The position numbers and the translations under genes are program-made. Under the pieces are notes generated by a model. The model saw only the letters and a program-made list of their open reading frames with translations, searched no databases and had not been told where the DNA came from. From Halobacteriovorax sp. (GTDB lineage: Bacteria; Bdellovibrionota; Bacteriovoracia; Bacteriovoracales; Bacteriovoracaceae): 64,000 nt of DNA. Every line of letters starts with the position of its first letter. The stretch's first letter is position 1. The DNA lies in assembly GCA_020048985.1 (NCBI GenBank), contig JAIFLR010000024.1:1-64000 (forward strand). Direction: 5' to 3'. Shown here piece after piece: positions 1 through 9,005 of this stretch.

Positions 1-930
1 TTCCTCTTCGGTTAAAACTTCTGCTCCGGAGTGAGTCTTCTTCATGGATAAAACATGCTGCAGTTTTTGTTGAGTGGTTTTATCTAGTGGATTAAGTTCT
101 AGAATCTTTTCGAGAAGCTCAATTGCCTTGTCGTAGTAGTGCTGAGCACAGTAAAGATCTATTAGCGTGTGTGAGACAATAGGTGAATCTACAGGTGTGG
201 ATTCGGGTTCTGCGTCCTCAATATCACCAATTTCTTCAAATTCATCAGCATAAAAATCATCTTCTAAACTTCTGACCGTTATCTTTTCTTCGTGCAATAT
301 AGGGTGTTCAGAAATTCCGGGTTTTCTCATAACCCATTCGGACTCCGACTTAGCTTCTTCAATTTTTTTAGTTTCAGCTTCCTCTACCGGTGCCGTGCCT
401 TGGTTAAAATCTACCTGAACCCAATCATCATCTAATCCCTGAGGCGTTGGTCGATTTTCCATTTCTGGAGCTTTTATCAATTGCTCCAGACTAAGTTTTT
501 TATGGCCAACCATCAGGTCATCTTCAAGCTTCTTAACCTGCTCACCGAAAAACTTGTCTCGTGGATTCATAAAGAGAAGATACTTATAGGTATCTAGGGC
601 CTCATCGAGATAGCCCAAGTTCATGCAGCTCTTAGCAAAAATCTTCTGGAGTGAAATGTTATCCGCGTTCTGAGAAACAATTGGTCGAAGAGTATTGTAG
701 GTGAGTTCGTACTTCTCTTGGTCATAGTAACAGTGAGCAAGAACAATATACCCAAGAGCATAATTAGGATGGTTGCGTATTCCATCTTTAAGGATCTTAA
801 AGGCATCATCGAGCATGCCCAGTTTTCTAAAAGCTTCAGCAAGGGGAGCAAAAACCTTCGAACGAGGATTTTTCTTATATAAGGCGAAATATTTGGCCAA
901 AACGGCCGACTGATTTTTTTTGCCTAACAC
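1..930 (-). CDS. TPR-repeat protein downstream of pilQ (C-terminus cut by window edge)
   Basis: An open frame of 310 codons runs from a GTG at 928-930, preceded by an AGG-containing purine stretch, to base 1 without a stop, so the C-terminus is missing. Residues 1 to about 130 look like TPR units (for example NLGYLDEALDTYKYLLFMNP), followed by an acidic, low-complexity linker at about 150-250 and another TPR unit near 260-295 (YYDKAIELLEKILELNP). I see no signal peptide. It starts 12 bases after the pilQ stop, so it is probably the last gene of the pilM-Q operon. A scaffold or pilotin-like role in pilus assembly is an inference from position; Myxococcus Tgl is a TPR protein with such a role, but it is a lipoprotein and this is not. 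Confidence 0.8.
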   Translation of the reverse strand, partial: MLGKKNQSAVLAKYFALYKKNPRSKVFAPLAEAFRKLGMLDDAFKILKDGIRNHPNYALGYIVLAHCYYDQEKYELTYNTLRPIVSQNADNISLQKIFAKSCMNLGYLDEALDTYKYLLFMNPRDKFFGEQVKKLEDDLMVGHKKLSLEQLIKAPEMENRPTPQGLDDDWVQVDFNQGTAPVEEAETKKIEEAKSESEWVMRKPGISEHPILHEEKITVRSLEDDFYADEFEEIGDIEDAEPESTPVDSPIVSHTLIDLYCAQHYYDKAIELLEKILELNPLDKTTQQKLQHVLSMKKTHSGAEVLTEEE

Positions 931-942
931 GGATCAACCTGC

Positions 943-2736
943 CTAAAGCGGTTTTGCGGAATCAATTCCAGTATTAGTGGCCTGCCTGTCAGACATTCCG
1001 GCTTGTTCTTGATTGATAATCCTTGGAGTCATGAAAATTATAAGTTCATTTTTCTGAGTTAAATTAGACTTAGGAGCTCTGAATAACCAACCTATCAATG
1101 GAAGATCTTTCAGATAGGGGATACCACTCACTTGATCAAGAGTATCTGTTTGGTAGAGACCACCAATCACAACTGTTGAGCCGTTATCCACTAAAACGTT
1201 TGTCGTAATGTTTCGTCTGTTCATGTTTGGTGGAGCATCAGCAGTTGGTCTTGTACCAAACGATGATTTTAAAAGGTTGATCTGCATTGAAATGGCACCG
1301 TCATTTGTCACTTGAGGAGTCACAGTGAGGGTCAGATCTGCCGATATATTTTGGAAGGAAGGTAAAGGAGCAGCTCCCGCCACTGTAGGAACCGCCACTC
1401 GGAAACTCGTTTGTTGCGAACTAGTGATCGTTGCTACTTTTTTATTCTGCGTCACAACTCTTGGAGTAGAGATAACCCGGCCTTTGGATTCGGACTCTAA
1501 AAGTTGAAGTCTAAAATCTAAACCGAGAAGCCGCTTATACACACCAATAGTCGCACCAAGAGCTGGAGCTCCGGCAGTACTGAATGAGAAACCTGGACCA
1601 ACCGGATTACCAATTGGTGTGACGGGATCATAACCAAAAGTAATACCATTTGAGAGACCAATGGTTTTTGTATAGTTTTCATTGGCTTCAACAATTTTAG
1701 CTTCAATCAAGATCTGCGGAGTCTGAGTATCAAGTGTCTCAATAATCTTTTTTATTCGTTCAATTGATTCAACAGTATCTTTAACAATCAAACTATTGGT
1801 TCTCTCATCAGACTGCATCCTGGCCCTAACTGGCGTGAGGTAATCTGTGATGATTTTTGAGATATCTGTCAATGTTGCGTAATTGATTAAAAACACTCGC
1901 GTTACTAAGGGTTCAAGACCAGCCTTGAGTGATAAGTTTTTTAATTCATCCTCTTTTTCTTTTGAGGCTTGACCAACAGTCTTCATGATCAAAATGTTGG
2001 CATTTTTATCTGCAACTAATTTTGAAAGGTTCATAATTGTATCAAGAGCTTGATCCCACGGCACATTAGTTAGAGTTAATGTGAGTGGAGGATGCTTCGA
2101 TATTTCTTGGTCAATGATGATGTTAAATCCGGAAGTATCAGCAATCATATTTAACAAATCCGGAACTGGAATCTCTTTCACATTTATCGATATTCTCTTC
2201 CCGATGTATTTTTTAGGTCCAGACATCGTAAGATTACTAATAATATCTTCAATGCTGTTTGACTTTGGAATATTCAACCCAATGCTGTCTTCAATTTTCT
2301 CATCACCCTTCAGACTCGTAGCTTCGCCTGCTCGAATTTTGTGTTGTGAAAAAACGCCAAACCTATTTTCAATATTCAGGATGATTTTATTTCCCTTCAT
2401 CTCCAGCATAGAGCGGACGTTATCTCTTAATTGGACCGCAAATCGAATATCATTTGTGGAACCTGGTTTTTTGTAACCTGAAATAAATACAGCACTTCCT
2501 GGAAACTCAGAAGTATCGATTCCTCGTAAAAGCTTGGGCGAAACTTTTACATTTTTTAAATCTAAAATAATTTGTTTATCTTCAGAGACGTGGAAGCGTT
2601 CAGCGAATACATCTTTATCGGTTTCGATAACGAGTTTACTGACTTCGCCTTCCTGGACGAAATTAACATTCTTAATCTCTTGAGCAAAAAGCCCAAACGA
2701 GACTGCTAGTATCAGTAGAAATAATCCTATCTTCAT
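943..2736 (-). CDS. pilQ: Type IV pilus secretin PilQ
   Basis: This is the outer-membrane secretin through which the type IV pilus passes. The ATG at 2736 gives a clean signal peptide (MKIGLFLLILAVSFGLFAQ) and follows AGGAAGAG; a longer frame to 2772 adds 12 polar residues and is less likely. Domains in order are an AMIN domain at about 20-120 (peptidoglycan binding), a short STN/N0 domain at about 180-240, an N1-type domain at about 275-345, and the secretin barrel to the C-terminus with VISTPRVVTQNKK, VIGGLYQTD and SGIPYLKDLPLIGWLFR. There is a single AMIN domain and the length is about 597 residues. It is the terminal core gene of pilMNOPQ. Identity is very secure. Confidence 0.97.
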   Translation of the reverse strand: MKIGLFLLILAVSFGLFAQEIKNVNFVQEGEVSKLVIETDKDVFAERFHVSEDKQIILDLKNVKVSPKLLRGIDTSEFPGSAVFISGYKKPGSTNDIRFAVQLRDNVRSMLEMKGNKIILNIENRFGVFSQHKIRAGEATSLKGDEKIEDSIGLNIPKSNSIEDIISNLTMSGPKKYIGKRISINVKEIPVPDLLNMIADTSGFNIIIDQEISKHPPLTLTLTNVPWDQALDTIMNLSKLVADKNANILIMKTVGQASKEKEDELKNLSLKAGLEPLVTRVFLINYATLTDISKIITDYLTPVRARMQSDERTNSLIVKDTVESIERIKKIIETLDTQTPQILIEAKIVEANENYTKTIGLSNGITFGYDPVTPIGNPVGPGFSFSTAGAPALGATIGVYKRLLGLDFRLQLLESESKGRVISTPRVVTQNKKVATITSSQQTSFRVAVPTVAGAAPLPSFQNISADLTLTVTPQVTNDGAISMQINLLKSSFGTRPTADAPPNMNRRNITTNVLVDNGSTVVIGGLYQTDTLDQVSGIPYLKDLPLIGWLFRAPKSNLTQKNELIIFMTPRIINQEQAGMSDRQATNTGIDSAKPL

Positions 2737-2783
2737 GCTTTCTCTCTTCCTTAAGATGAGCTGATGACTCAATTGTATGGAGT

Positions 2784-3239
2784 TTATTTAGAAATGGGTA
2801 TAACTGTTTCTAAATATTCTTCCTGTCCATATACGTTAACAATTTTCTCAACTAATATGATGCCACCTGGAAGTATTGCCTTGAGCTCAGCTCCATCATC
2901 CCCGATTTTCATGCCTTCCTTCAAAATGATGATTCCAGCTTTTTCACCGTCTTTCACCATCGCGCGCCTCTCTCTCCCGATTAAAACACCTACAACTCTG
3001 AGTGATTCAACACTAGTGACACTTTCTTCTTTAATATTACTGTATTGGCCATTGCTTGAGGTGTATCCCTCTTTATCTTTACTCTTATCTGACTTCGACT
3101 GGGGAGCCTTGAATGGATCTCGTAATTCAAACGGTTTTTCAATTTTTGTCTTATCTCTAAAAAAATTACTCAAAGGGTCCACAGGGGCAGCGTACGCCCC
3201 TACTGTTATCAAAATAAAAAATAATACTACATTCATCAT
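2784..3239 (-). CDS. pilP: Type IV pilus assembly protein PilP
   Basis: PilP links the inner-membrane PilN/PilO complex to the N0 domain of PilQ. The 151-residue protein has an N-terminal signal sequence ending near VGAYAAP, a Pro/Lys-rich linker containing EPFELRDPFKAP, and a C-terminal beta domain (LRVVGVLIG...GMKIGDDGAELKAILPGGIILVE) typical of the PilP family. Unlike the PilP lipoproteins of Pseudomonas and Neisseria, there is no cysteine near the end of the signal sequence, so it appears to be a soluble periplasmic protein or to be held by its uncleaved signal. The gene lies between pilO (9-base gap) and pilQ. Confidence 0.92.
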   Translation of the reverse strand: MMNVVLFFILITVGAYAAPVDPLSNFFRDKTKIEKPFELRDPFKAPQSKSDKSKDKEGYTSSNGQYSNIKEESVTSVESLRVVGVLIGRERRAMVKDGEKAGIIILKEGMKIGDDGAELKAILPGGIILVEKIVNVYGQEEYLETVIPISK

Positions 3240-3248
3240 TTTAGTCTC

Positions 3249-3866
3249 TTATGGTGCGGGTGGTTGATTGGGCTCAAACCCTCGGTCAACTCTAAACTCA
3301 GGATTAAACCTAAATGCCTGAATAACGCTTTCTCCAGCAACTAGTTGAAACCGCCCTCTCTGAGTTGTGTCAGCATTAACTAATTTCAAACTTTTTACGT
3401 TATAAATTCGAGTGGCATTTCCAATTCTTTCAAAGAAAATCAAAAATTGCAGGAATGTACCCTTGGCCTTAATCAGATAATCTTTAGATATAAAATAAGT
3501 GCTGGTAGTTTCACTCCCAGGAACAATTTGAGGATCTTTAATATTGAGTGAGCTTATCTCTTGGTTAAAGACCGTCAGGATCTGGTTATCATTAATTTCA
3601 GCTGGAAGTTGTTTCTGCGCGGATTCAATATTTTTAGCAACCTCTTCAACTCGAATCTTTGATTCTTCAGTTTTCTTAACAAACTCCTGAATTTCTTTAA
3701 CTTTTTTCTGATTTGAAATAATTTCAGCTTCAATTGAAGGGAACTGGTTGTTGAGCTCATCCATTCTGAGCGTATTTGCATCAAAGCTTTCCCAGACTCC
3801 GTACAGGCCATAAATAACGATAAGAAAATGAATGTTCGCAATGAACTTATTTGCAAGATCTTTCAT
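3249..3866 (-). CDS. pilO: Type IV pilus inner-membrane alignment protein PilO
   Basis: The 205-residue protein has one N-terminal membrane segment at about residues 9-25 (ANIHFLIVIYGLYGVW). A heptad-rich coiled coil at about 30-95 follows, then a periplasmic ferredoxin-like domain with FLQFLIFFERIGNATRIYNV, the usual PilO signature. PilO pairs with PilN through the coiled coil and holds the inner-membrane alignment complex together. The start codon overlaps the last base of pilN, which indicates translational coupling. The C-terminus ends in a proline-rich tail (FEPNQPPAP). It belongs to the operon pilM-pilN-pilO-pilP-pilQ. Confidence 0.94.
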   Translation of the reverse strand: MKDLANKFIANIHFLIVIYGLYGVWESFDANTLRMDELNNQFPSIEAEIISNQKKVKEIQEFVKKTEESKIRVEEVAKNIESAQKQLPAEINDNQILTVFNQEISSLNIKDPQIVPGSETTSTYFISKDYLIKAKGTFLQFLIFFERIGNATRIYNVKSLKLVNADTTQRGRFQLVAGESVIQAFRFNPEFRVDRGFEPNQPPAP

Positions 3867-4456
3867 TATTCAAACCTCGCAATGGCAAAACTGATCTCAA
3901 AGCTCTCTACTCTGCGCTTATCAGTCTCCCTAACATTGCTTGTAGTACTTTTAATGTTGGCATCTTTGATAAATACTGACGAACGCAAATTGTTTACAAA
4001 ATTACCTACACTCGTATAGCTAAGAGCTTCCCCTTTAACTGTCATGCTTTCATCGATAATGGTGAGTTCTTTAATCCAAAGATCTTCAGGCATATTTTTG
4101 GAGATATAGAGCAATAAATTAGCAGGATTTCTTTTTTGCGAAATGGCCTGCTTAACAGCTGTAAGCTTTTTGCCGAGATTTTCTTCTTGGATTTTTAGTT
4201 CACGAATTTGTTTCTCCAAAACCGATGATTGTGAAACTTTTCTTTTTAAAGAATTCGATTGGGCCTGAAGAGTTGTGAGTTCCTGTGAGCGAAAAGTAAA
4301 GTCGTCCTCCCACATGGGATAAATCAAAAAGTCTGGTAGATAAATAACTACGCAAGCAAGGATAACTGCTTTAAATTTTAGTTTAGTGAAATCAAATCCA
4401 CCAAGATTGGAAATGTCGACCTGTTTTTGAGCTGCACTTAAGTTAATTTTAATCAT
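3866..4456 (-). CDS. pilN: Type IV pilus assembly protein PilN
   Basis: The 196-residue protein begins with a short cytoplasmic tail (MIKINLSAAQK). In the family this tail docks into a groove of PilM, although here it lacks the full INLLPWR form. A membrane segment lies at about 30-50 (AVILACVVIYLPDFLIYPMW), followed by a coiled coil (about 55-105) and a periplasmic alpha/beta domain with LPEDL-like and IKELTIIDESMTVKGEA strands. The gene sits 2 bases downstream of pilM and overlaps pilO by one base. It forms the inner-membrane heterodimer with PilO. Identity follows from topology, length and order. Confidence 0.93.
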   Translation of the reverse strand: MIKINLSAAQKQVDISNLGGFDFTKLKFKAVILACVVIYLPDFLIYPMWEDDFTFRSQELTTLQAQSNSLKRKVSQSSVLEKQIRELKIQEENLGKKLTAVKQAISQKRNPANLLLYISKNMPEDLWIKELTIIDESMTVKGEALSYTSVGNFVNNLRSSVFIKDANIKSTTSNVRETDKRRVESFEISFAIARFE

Positions 4457-4458
4457 GA

Positions 4459-5547
4459 TTAATTAACTTTCCTCATGGCCAGCCCTATGGCTATAGCTGA
4501 GATAGCGGAAAGGTGATCAAGACTTTTTTCAGCTTTGCGTTCATCAATCTTTATTTTAGAAAAGACATCTATCCTTTTAACTTCGAGACTCGTAGCTGCT
4601 GATAATTTCTCTATCATCCCAGGTAACAAGGAATTGCCACCTGTTACAAAACAAAAGTTAACCTTTTCAGCACTTCCCTGTGAAATATAAAAATTAATAT
4701 TTTTTCGGATTTCTGCAACCTGCTGATCAATCTGAGTATTAATTATATTGAGAATCTCCTGAGGAAGATTTCCATTCTCATCACCGTTAGTTTTTAGATC
4801 TTCAGCTTCTTCATAGCTGACACCCATCTGGCGCTGAATTTCCTCCGTAACAAGTCCACCACCAATTGGGAGTTCTTTAGTGAAGATGGGACCACCACGT
4901 TTATATACGATTACTTTAGTACTCTGGGCACCAAGATCAAGGATCAAGGACCCTTCGGAGTATTCATCCAAGTCATCGGCATAAACTTCTTCAAATATGT
5001 TTGAAAGAGCCAGCACGTTGAGATCAACAATTTTGGGCGTAATTTTTGCGTCGGCAAGTATCGCTGAAAATCTTTCTACGACATCAGTTCTGGCAGCAGC
5101 GACCAAAGCGTCTTTACCACCGCCTTCGTTCTCGCCAATGATGTGAAAAGAGATCTGTGATTCATCAGCGCCAAACGTAATATACTGTTCCGCTTCCCAC
5201 ATGATATGGTCTTCAATTTCTTCTTTAGTACCTTCAGGGACATTCAGACGCTTTGTCATTGTATTGGGCCCATATAGACCCAAGCAGCCAGTTTTAGATT
5301 TAATACCAGCTCTCTTCATGGCTTCTTGTAAACCCTCAACAATCTCAGATGGTTTCTGAAATTCATCTTCAATGATGGCAGCTTCAGAGAGTACAAATGC
5401 TCCGAACTTATCAACCTTGAATTTTTTGGGATTACCGCTGATCTCACAAACTTTTATGCTATGGGCACCTATATCGATGCCAAATACCCCACCGGGACTT
5501 AATTTGCCTAAAAGCTCATCAATCTGCTCTTTTAATGATGCTGCCAA
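4459..5547 (-). CDS. pilM: Actin-like ATPase PilM of the type IV pilus
   Basis: PilM is the cytoplasmic actin-fold member of the alignment complex. Actin-type motifs are present: phosphate-1 FGIDIGAHSIKVCEI near residue 22, phosphate-2 LILDLGAQSTKVIVYK near 200, and the adenosine loop FVTGGNSLLPGMIEKL near 305. The 362-residue length is normal. The start is a TTG at 5547 preceded by AAGGAAG; no better ATG exists upstream. A sigma70-like promoter lies just upstream (5587-5616), so this is the first gene of the pilMNOPQ-TPR transcript. It directly follows pilD on the same strand. Confidence 0.96.
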   Translation of the reverse strand: MAASLKEQIDELLGKLSPGGVFGIDIGAHSIKVCEISGNPKKFKVDKFGAFVLSEAAIIEDEFQKPSEIVEGLQEAMKRAGIKSKTGCLGLYGPNTMTKRLNVPEGTKEEIEDHIMWEAEQYITFGADESQISFHIIGENEGGGKDALVAAARTDVVERFSAILADAKITPKIVDLNVLALSNIFEEVYADDLDEYSEGSLILDLGAQSTKVIVYKRGGPIFTKELPIGGGLVTEEIQRQMGVSYEEAEDLKTNGDENGNLPQEILNIINTQIDQQVAEIRKNINFYISQGSAEKVNFCFVTGGNSLLPGMIEKLSAATSLEVKRIDVFSKIKIDERKAEKSLDHLSAISAIAIGLAMRKVN

Positions 5548-5586
5548 AGTCTTCCTTGCCCTTGTGAATAAACAAAATCTTAATTA

Positions 5587-5616
5587 ATTATAGGCAGAGC
5601 GATTACGAAGTATCAA
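5587..5616 (-). promoter_or_regulatory. Sigma70-type promoter for pilM operon
   Basis: On the minus strand TTGATA (5611-5616) and TATAAT (5587-5592) are separated by 18 bases, ending about 40 bases before the pilM start. The match is 5 of 6 and 6 of 6 to the consensus. It lies between the pilD stop and the pilM start, so it would give pilMNOPQ independent expression. Confidence 0.65.
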
Positions 5617-5637
5617 GGATTTAGTGCTTCACGCCAA

Positions 5638-6411
5638 TTAGAAGAACCACGACTGAATAATATGAGCTGTTTCAGAAAAAAATATTTGAAAGGTGGCCAC
5701 AATCAAGATTGAAGGTCCAAAAGGCATAGGTTTATCCTTACTCATTTTCTTTGAAACAATTAATAGTAAACCAATAACTGCCCCGACAAAGCAACTAAGG
5801 AATATTGTAAAGAAAATACCCATAGGACCAAGCAAGATCCCAAGGATACCGAAAAGTTTTATATCTCCACCGCCAAGTCCAATCTGGCCTCGTATTTTGT
5901 AAAACAACCATGTCACGAGAAGTGGAACACCGAAGCCGAGAACCCCACCGAGTAGTCCATGCATCCAGTGAAAATTGAAAAAACTGTAAGGGACTATTAG
6001 AACAAGCAGGTAAATATTAAGCTTATCCAGCAAGAGCTGGTGGTCCAGATCAATAAAAAAATGACATATGAAGACACAGGCCAGTGAAAAGTTAAAAAAA
6101 TAGGGTCCTAGATTTTGCATGCTAGGATCATCAGGAAATAACCAAAAAGAAATGAAGCCAGTTAAAAGCTCGATCAAGGGATAACGCCAAGAGATTCTTG
6201 AGCCACAAAAGCCACATTTGCCTTTAAGAAACAGAAAACTTAGTACCGGAATGTTATGATACCACTTAAGCTGTGTTCCACATTGGGGGCAGGCAGACCT
6301 ATCAGTGACTAGATTTTTTTCAGCAGGCATTCTCAGAATGACCACATTCAAAAAACTTCCAATCAGGCATCCAAAAATAAAAGCATAAATAGAAAATAGG
6401 TTTTCCATCAA
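5638..6411 (-). CDS. pilD: Prepilin peptidase / N-methyltransferase PilD
   Basis: This is the A24 family aspartyl membrane protease that cleaves prepilins such as PilA in this window and methylates the new N-terminus. The zinc-binding cysteine pairs of the methylase domain are present near residues 41-75 (CPQCG and CGFCG). Both catalytic aspartates are visible: one in FIDLDHQLLLDKLN and one in GLGGGDIKLF. About eight membrane segments fit the 257-residue length. The start overlaps the stop of the upstream permease gene by four bases (ATGA), which suggests one transcript pilH-pilI-pilD. Confidence 0.96.
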   Translation of the reverse strand: MMENLFSIYAFIFGCLIGSFLNVVILRMPAEKNLVTDRSACPQCGTQLKWYHNIPVLSFLFLKGKCGFCGSRISWRYPLIELLTGFISFWLFPDDPSMQNLGPYFFNFSLACVFICHFFIDLDHQLLLDKLNIYLLVLIVPYSFFNFHWMHGLLGGVLGFGVPLLVTWLFYKIRGQIGLGGGDIKLFGILGILLGPMGIFFTIFLSCFVGAVIGLLLIVSKKMSKDKPMPFGPSILIVATFQIFFSETAHIIQSWFF

Positions 6412-7178
6412 TCTAGATTCTTGCGATTAAAAATGTAGATAATGAGAAATAACAAAAAAGCAGAGTAACTTAAACCGTATACAGTATTCATGATCAAAAA
6501 ATCAGTCGGCAGTGTTTGTTTATAAAGAACATAGTCCTTGATGTTTAATTTATAAAAGCCGGGTAGAACATAGTGATAAAACTTCAAAACCTCACTTAAT
6601 AACGGACGTGAAGTGACGAACATAATATTCTGAGTGTCAGCAATAAAGTGCCCCGCAATCAATAACACAAATGAAAAGACCGAACTCAACACAGTATTGG
6701 TAACAAGGGAAAACGCTGTCACAACTAATAGCAACAACAGGCTTTCCAGGAAGTTAAAGAGGATACTCCAAAAGAACAGACCTTCGATTTGATTTCCAAG
6801 TAGAACAGTAACAAGCACAATCATGGTTGAAAGAATCAGAGTATTAACTATCAAAACCCCAATCAAACCTAAGAGTTTGCCCAGAATAAATTGAATCCGA
6901 GTAACGGGCCTTGAAATAATCATATAAATGGTTCTTGATTCAATTTCTTTTGAAAGAAGATTTACACCTAGGAACAATGAAATTCCAAGGCTCGAAAGTG
7001 AAAGAAGTCCTAGACCTACATCGATTGCAACTCTGAATGGCGCTCCATAAGTAAACTCCGAGGCTACAAAAACTGAAAGCATGATGGCGAGTCCAATAAA
7101 TAAAACGCCATATAAAACCTTGCTTTTTAAAACTTCTTTAAATGTGTAATAAGCAATTGTATAAATCTTACTATTCAT
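6408..7178 (-). CDS. pilI: ABC-2 type permease, PilI position of the pilus cluster
   Basis: The 256-residue protein has six or so hydrophobic segments. The motif between the second and third, SKEIESRTIYMIISRPVTR, is typical of ABC-2 permeases. It overlaps the ATPase gene upstream and pilD downstream. In Myxococcus xanthus the order pilG-pilH-pilI-pilD is the same, with PilH an ABC ATPase and PilI its membrane partner, both needed for pilus biogenesis; the symbol rests on this synteny, recalled rather than searched. The exported substrate is unknown. Confidence 0.8.
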   Translation of the reverse strand: MNSKIYTIAYYTFKEVLKSKVLYGVLFIGLAIMLSVFVASEFTYGAPFRVAIDVGLGLLSLSSLGISLFLGVNLLSKEIESRTIYMIISRPVTRIQFILGKLLGLIGVLIVNTLILSTMIVLVTVLLGNQIEGLFFWSILFNFLESLLLLLVVTAFSLVTNTVLSSVFSFVLLIAGHFIADTQNIMFVTSRPLLSEVLKFYHYVLPGFYKLNIKDYVLYKQTLPTDFLIMNTVYGLSYSAFLLFLIIYIFNRKNLD

Positions 7179-8104
7179 TATTTATTCTTTATTTTATAAA
7201 AAATTTCTTCAAGCGTAGGCTTTTCAACATCCAAACTAACTATATCAATTGAGTGATTGACCAAAAGTGATAACGTCTTTTGTTTAGACTCTGCTGAAAC
7301 TTTTATATACTGATAATCAGAACCCATGTCATCCCATGACTTAACCAGGTTTTCACCTTTTAAAATATTTTCCACTACTTCACGATTTCCTTTCACCTTA
7401 ATTGCTATCTCAGTGTTGGGCGAGGAATGAATCAAAGTCTGCACCGATCCGTCATAGATGAGTTTGCCTTTTTCGAGAAAAATAACTCTGTCACATATTT
7501 CTTCAATATCCGGTACAACGTGGCTGCTAAAAAAGATTGTTTTACCCTTTTTATGAACTTCGGAAATGACATCTTTCAAACCTTTTCTCCCCACAGGGTC
7601 CAGACCGGAAAGAGGCTCATCTAAAATAATAAATTCTGGATCATGCAAAATAGCAGCGAGGAAACCTATTCTCTGAAGCATTCCCTTTGAGTAAGTTTTC
7701 AGTGGTCTCTTTAAGGCGTGCTCAATGCTAAATACCTGTGACCAGTGCTTAATTCTTGGGCGTAAAACCGCCTTGGGAGTTTCAGAAAGCGTCCCCAGCA
7801 TATTCAAAAACTCCTCACCATTGAGGTTCGGATAAAAATACGGACGTTCAGGTAAAAATCCAATTTTTTTGAAAATTTCGATTCGAGAATTCCCAAGTGA
7901 GGGAGAAAAAGTGACTTGTCCACTATCGGGACGAATGAAGTCCATAATGATTTTGAGTGACGTTGTTTTGCCGGCACCATTGGCGCCAAGAAAGCCCACT
8001 AGCGAGCCATCCGGTATATTAAAACTGACTTTATCCAAAGCCACAAAAGGTTGAGCTAATAAATCGGACTTAAAGATTTTCTCAACTTGTTCTAATTTAA
8101 CCAT
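7178..8104 (-). CDS. pilH: ABC transporter ATP-binding protein, PilH position
   Basis: The 308-residue protein is a standard ABC ATPase with Walker A GANGAGKT near residue 41, a YSKGMLQR signature in place of LSGGQ, Walker B FIILDEPLSGLDP and the switch histidine in SSHVVPDIEE. The last 80 residues form the accessory domain common in exporters of the NatA/CcmA group. It starts 24 bases from the divergent pilG-position gene; the intervening AT-rich bases hold two overlapping TATAAT boxes (8104-8109, 8114-8119). It pairs with the permease by start/stop overlap. Confidence 0.85.
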   Translation of the reverse strand: MVKLEQVEKIFKSDLLAQPFVALDKVSFNIPDGSLVGFLGANGAGKTTSLKIIMDFIRPDSGQVTFSPSLGNSRIEIFKKIGFLPERPYFYPNLNGEEFLNMLGTLSETPKAVLRPRIKHWSQVFSIEHALKRPLKTYSKGMLQRIGFLAAILHDPEFIILDEPLSGLDPVGRKGLKDVISEVHKKGKTIFFSSHVVPDIEEICDRVIFLEKGKLIYDGSVQTLIHSSPNTEIAIKVKGNREVVENILKGENLVKSWDDMGSDYQYIKVSAESKQKTLSLLVNHSIDIVSLDVEKPTLEEIFYKIKNK

Positions 8105-8128
8105 ATAATTTAATATAATAGGGAATCT

Positions 8129-8950
8129 ATGGAAAAATGCAAAACTATTCTAAGAACACAAATGCCGCTCTTTGGGGCTGCCCTCGCCTTTGGACTTTCA
8201 GTCTGGGCAAAAAACAAGATTCCCACTCCCCCGCTCAATGTTTCCAAACAAGAATCGGCCATGACAGTTAATACTGATTTCCTTAAACTATTCTCGGCCG
8301 GAAACAGAAGAATGATGGCAGATTTCGTGTGGATTAAAACTCTACTCGAATCTGACTTGGAACATTACAAAAAAGATAATCTCAATAATTGGATGTATCT
8401 GCGCTTCAATCAGATAAGTGATCTAGATCCACTTTTTTATCAAAACTATCTCTATGGTGGACTTTATCTTTCAGTTGTCAAAGATGACCCAAGATCAGGA
8501 ATTAAAATATTTGAGAAAGGTTTAACCTATTATCCTGAGGATTATAAACTCCGCTTTAATTTAGGCTTCACTCAATACTTTGATCTGGGTGACTTTAAGG
8601 CAAGCCTTGACAACTTAAAGCACATTGAAAACAGTCCTGATCTTCCTATACCAATGAGGTCTGTAATCGCTAAACTTCAGCTTCAAACAACTCTGGATTA
8701 TGACTTAGCTTTTTCCATGGTGAATGAACATTATAAAAATACAACTGATCCAAATATTAGAAGTAAACTTTTTACTGATTTGTACTCAATCAAAGCCGAA
8801 AAAGACTTGAAGTGCCTTAATCTGAGAGAGCTAGGATGTTCCACAGTCGATTTAGAAGGTAAGCCTTACATTCTTCAAGGCAGGAGTTATGTTTCTCATA
8901 AACCCTTTGCACCATTTAGAGTAAGAATCAGGACTAAGAAAGAAATATAA
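8129..8950 (+). CDS. Membrane-anchored TPR-like protein at the PilG position
   Basis: The 273-residue protein has an N-terminal hydrophobic stretch (about 12-27, PLFGAALAFGLSVWAK) that would anchor or export it. A helical body follows with WIKTLLESDLEHYKK, LDPLFYQNYLYGGLYLSVV and TPR-like units (SGIKIFEKGLTYYPEDYKLR, LGFTQYFDLGDFKASLDNL). It is the only plus-strand gene in the pilus locus and sits between pilA and the pilH/pilI ABC genes, the place held by pilG in Myxococcus. Whether it is a true PilG orthologue cannot be told by eye. The gene ends at a bidirectional terminator shared with pilA. Confidence 0.8.
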   Translation: MEKCKTILRTQMPLFGAALAFGLSVWAKNKIPTPPLNVSKQESAMTVNTDFLKLFSAGNRRMMADFVWIKTLLESDLEHYKKDNLNNWMYLRFNQISDLDPLFYQNYLYGGLYLSVVKDDPRSGIKIFEKGLTYYPEDYKLRFNLGFTQYFDLGDFKASLDNLKHIENSPDLPIPMRSVIAKLQLQTTLDYDLAFSMVNEHYKNTTDPNIRSKLFTDLYSIKAEKDLKCLNLRELGCSTVDLEGKPYILQGRSYVSHKPFAPFRVRIRTKKEI

Positions 8951-8985
8951 AAAAAAAGCCGGCATTTCTGCCGGCCTCTTTTTTT
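8951..8985. terminator. Bidirectional terminator between the pilG-position gene and pilA
   Basis: A GCCGGC stem (8958-8963 and 8970-8975) with a six-base loop is flanked by seven A on the left and seven T on the right. It therefore works for the plus-strand gene ending at 8950 and for pilA ending at 9006 on the minus strand. Confidence 0.9.
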
Positions 8986-9005
8986 GTAAAATCAATTTCT
9001 ATAAC

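Noticed and set aside
2081-2476. 131-codon plus-strand open frame inside pilQ
   Set aside because: It is antisense to a secure gene, has no ribosome-binding site and has unlikely composition; a shadow frame.
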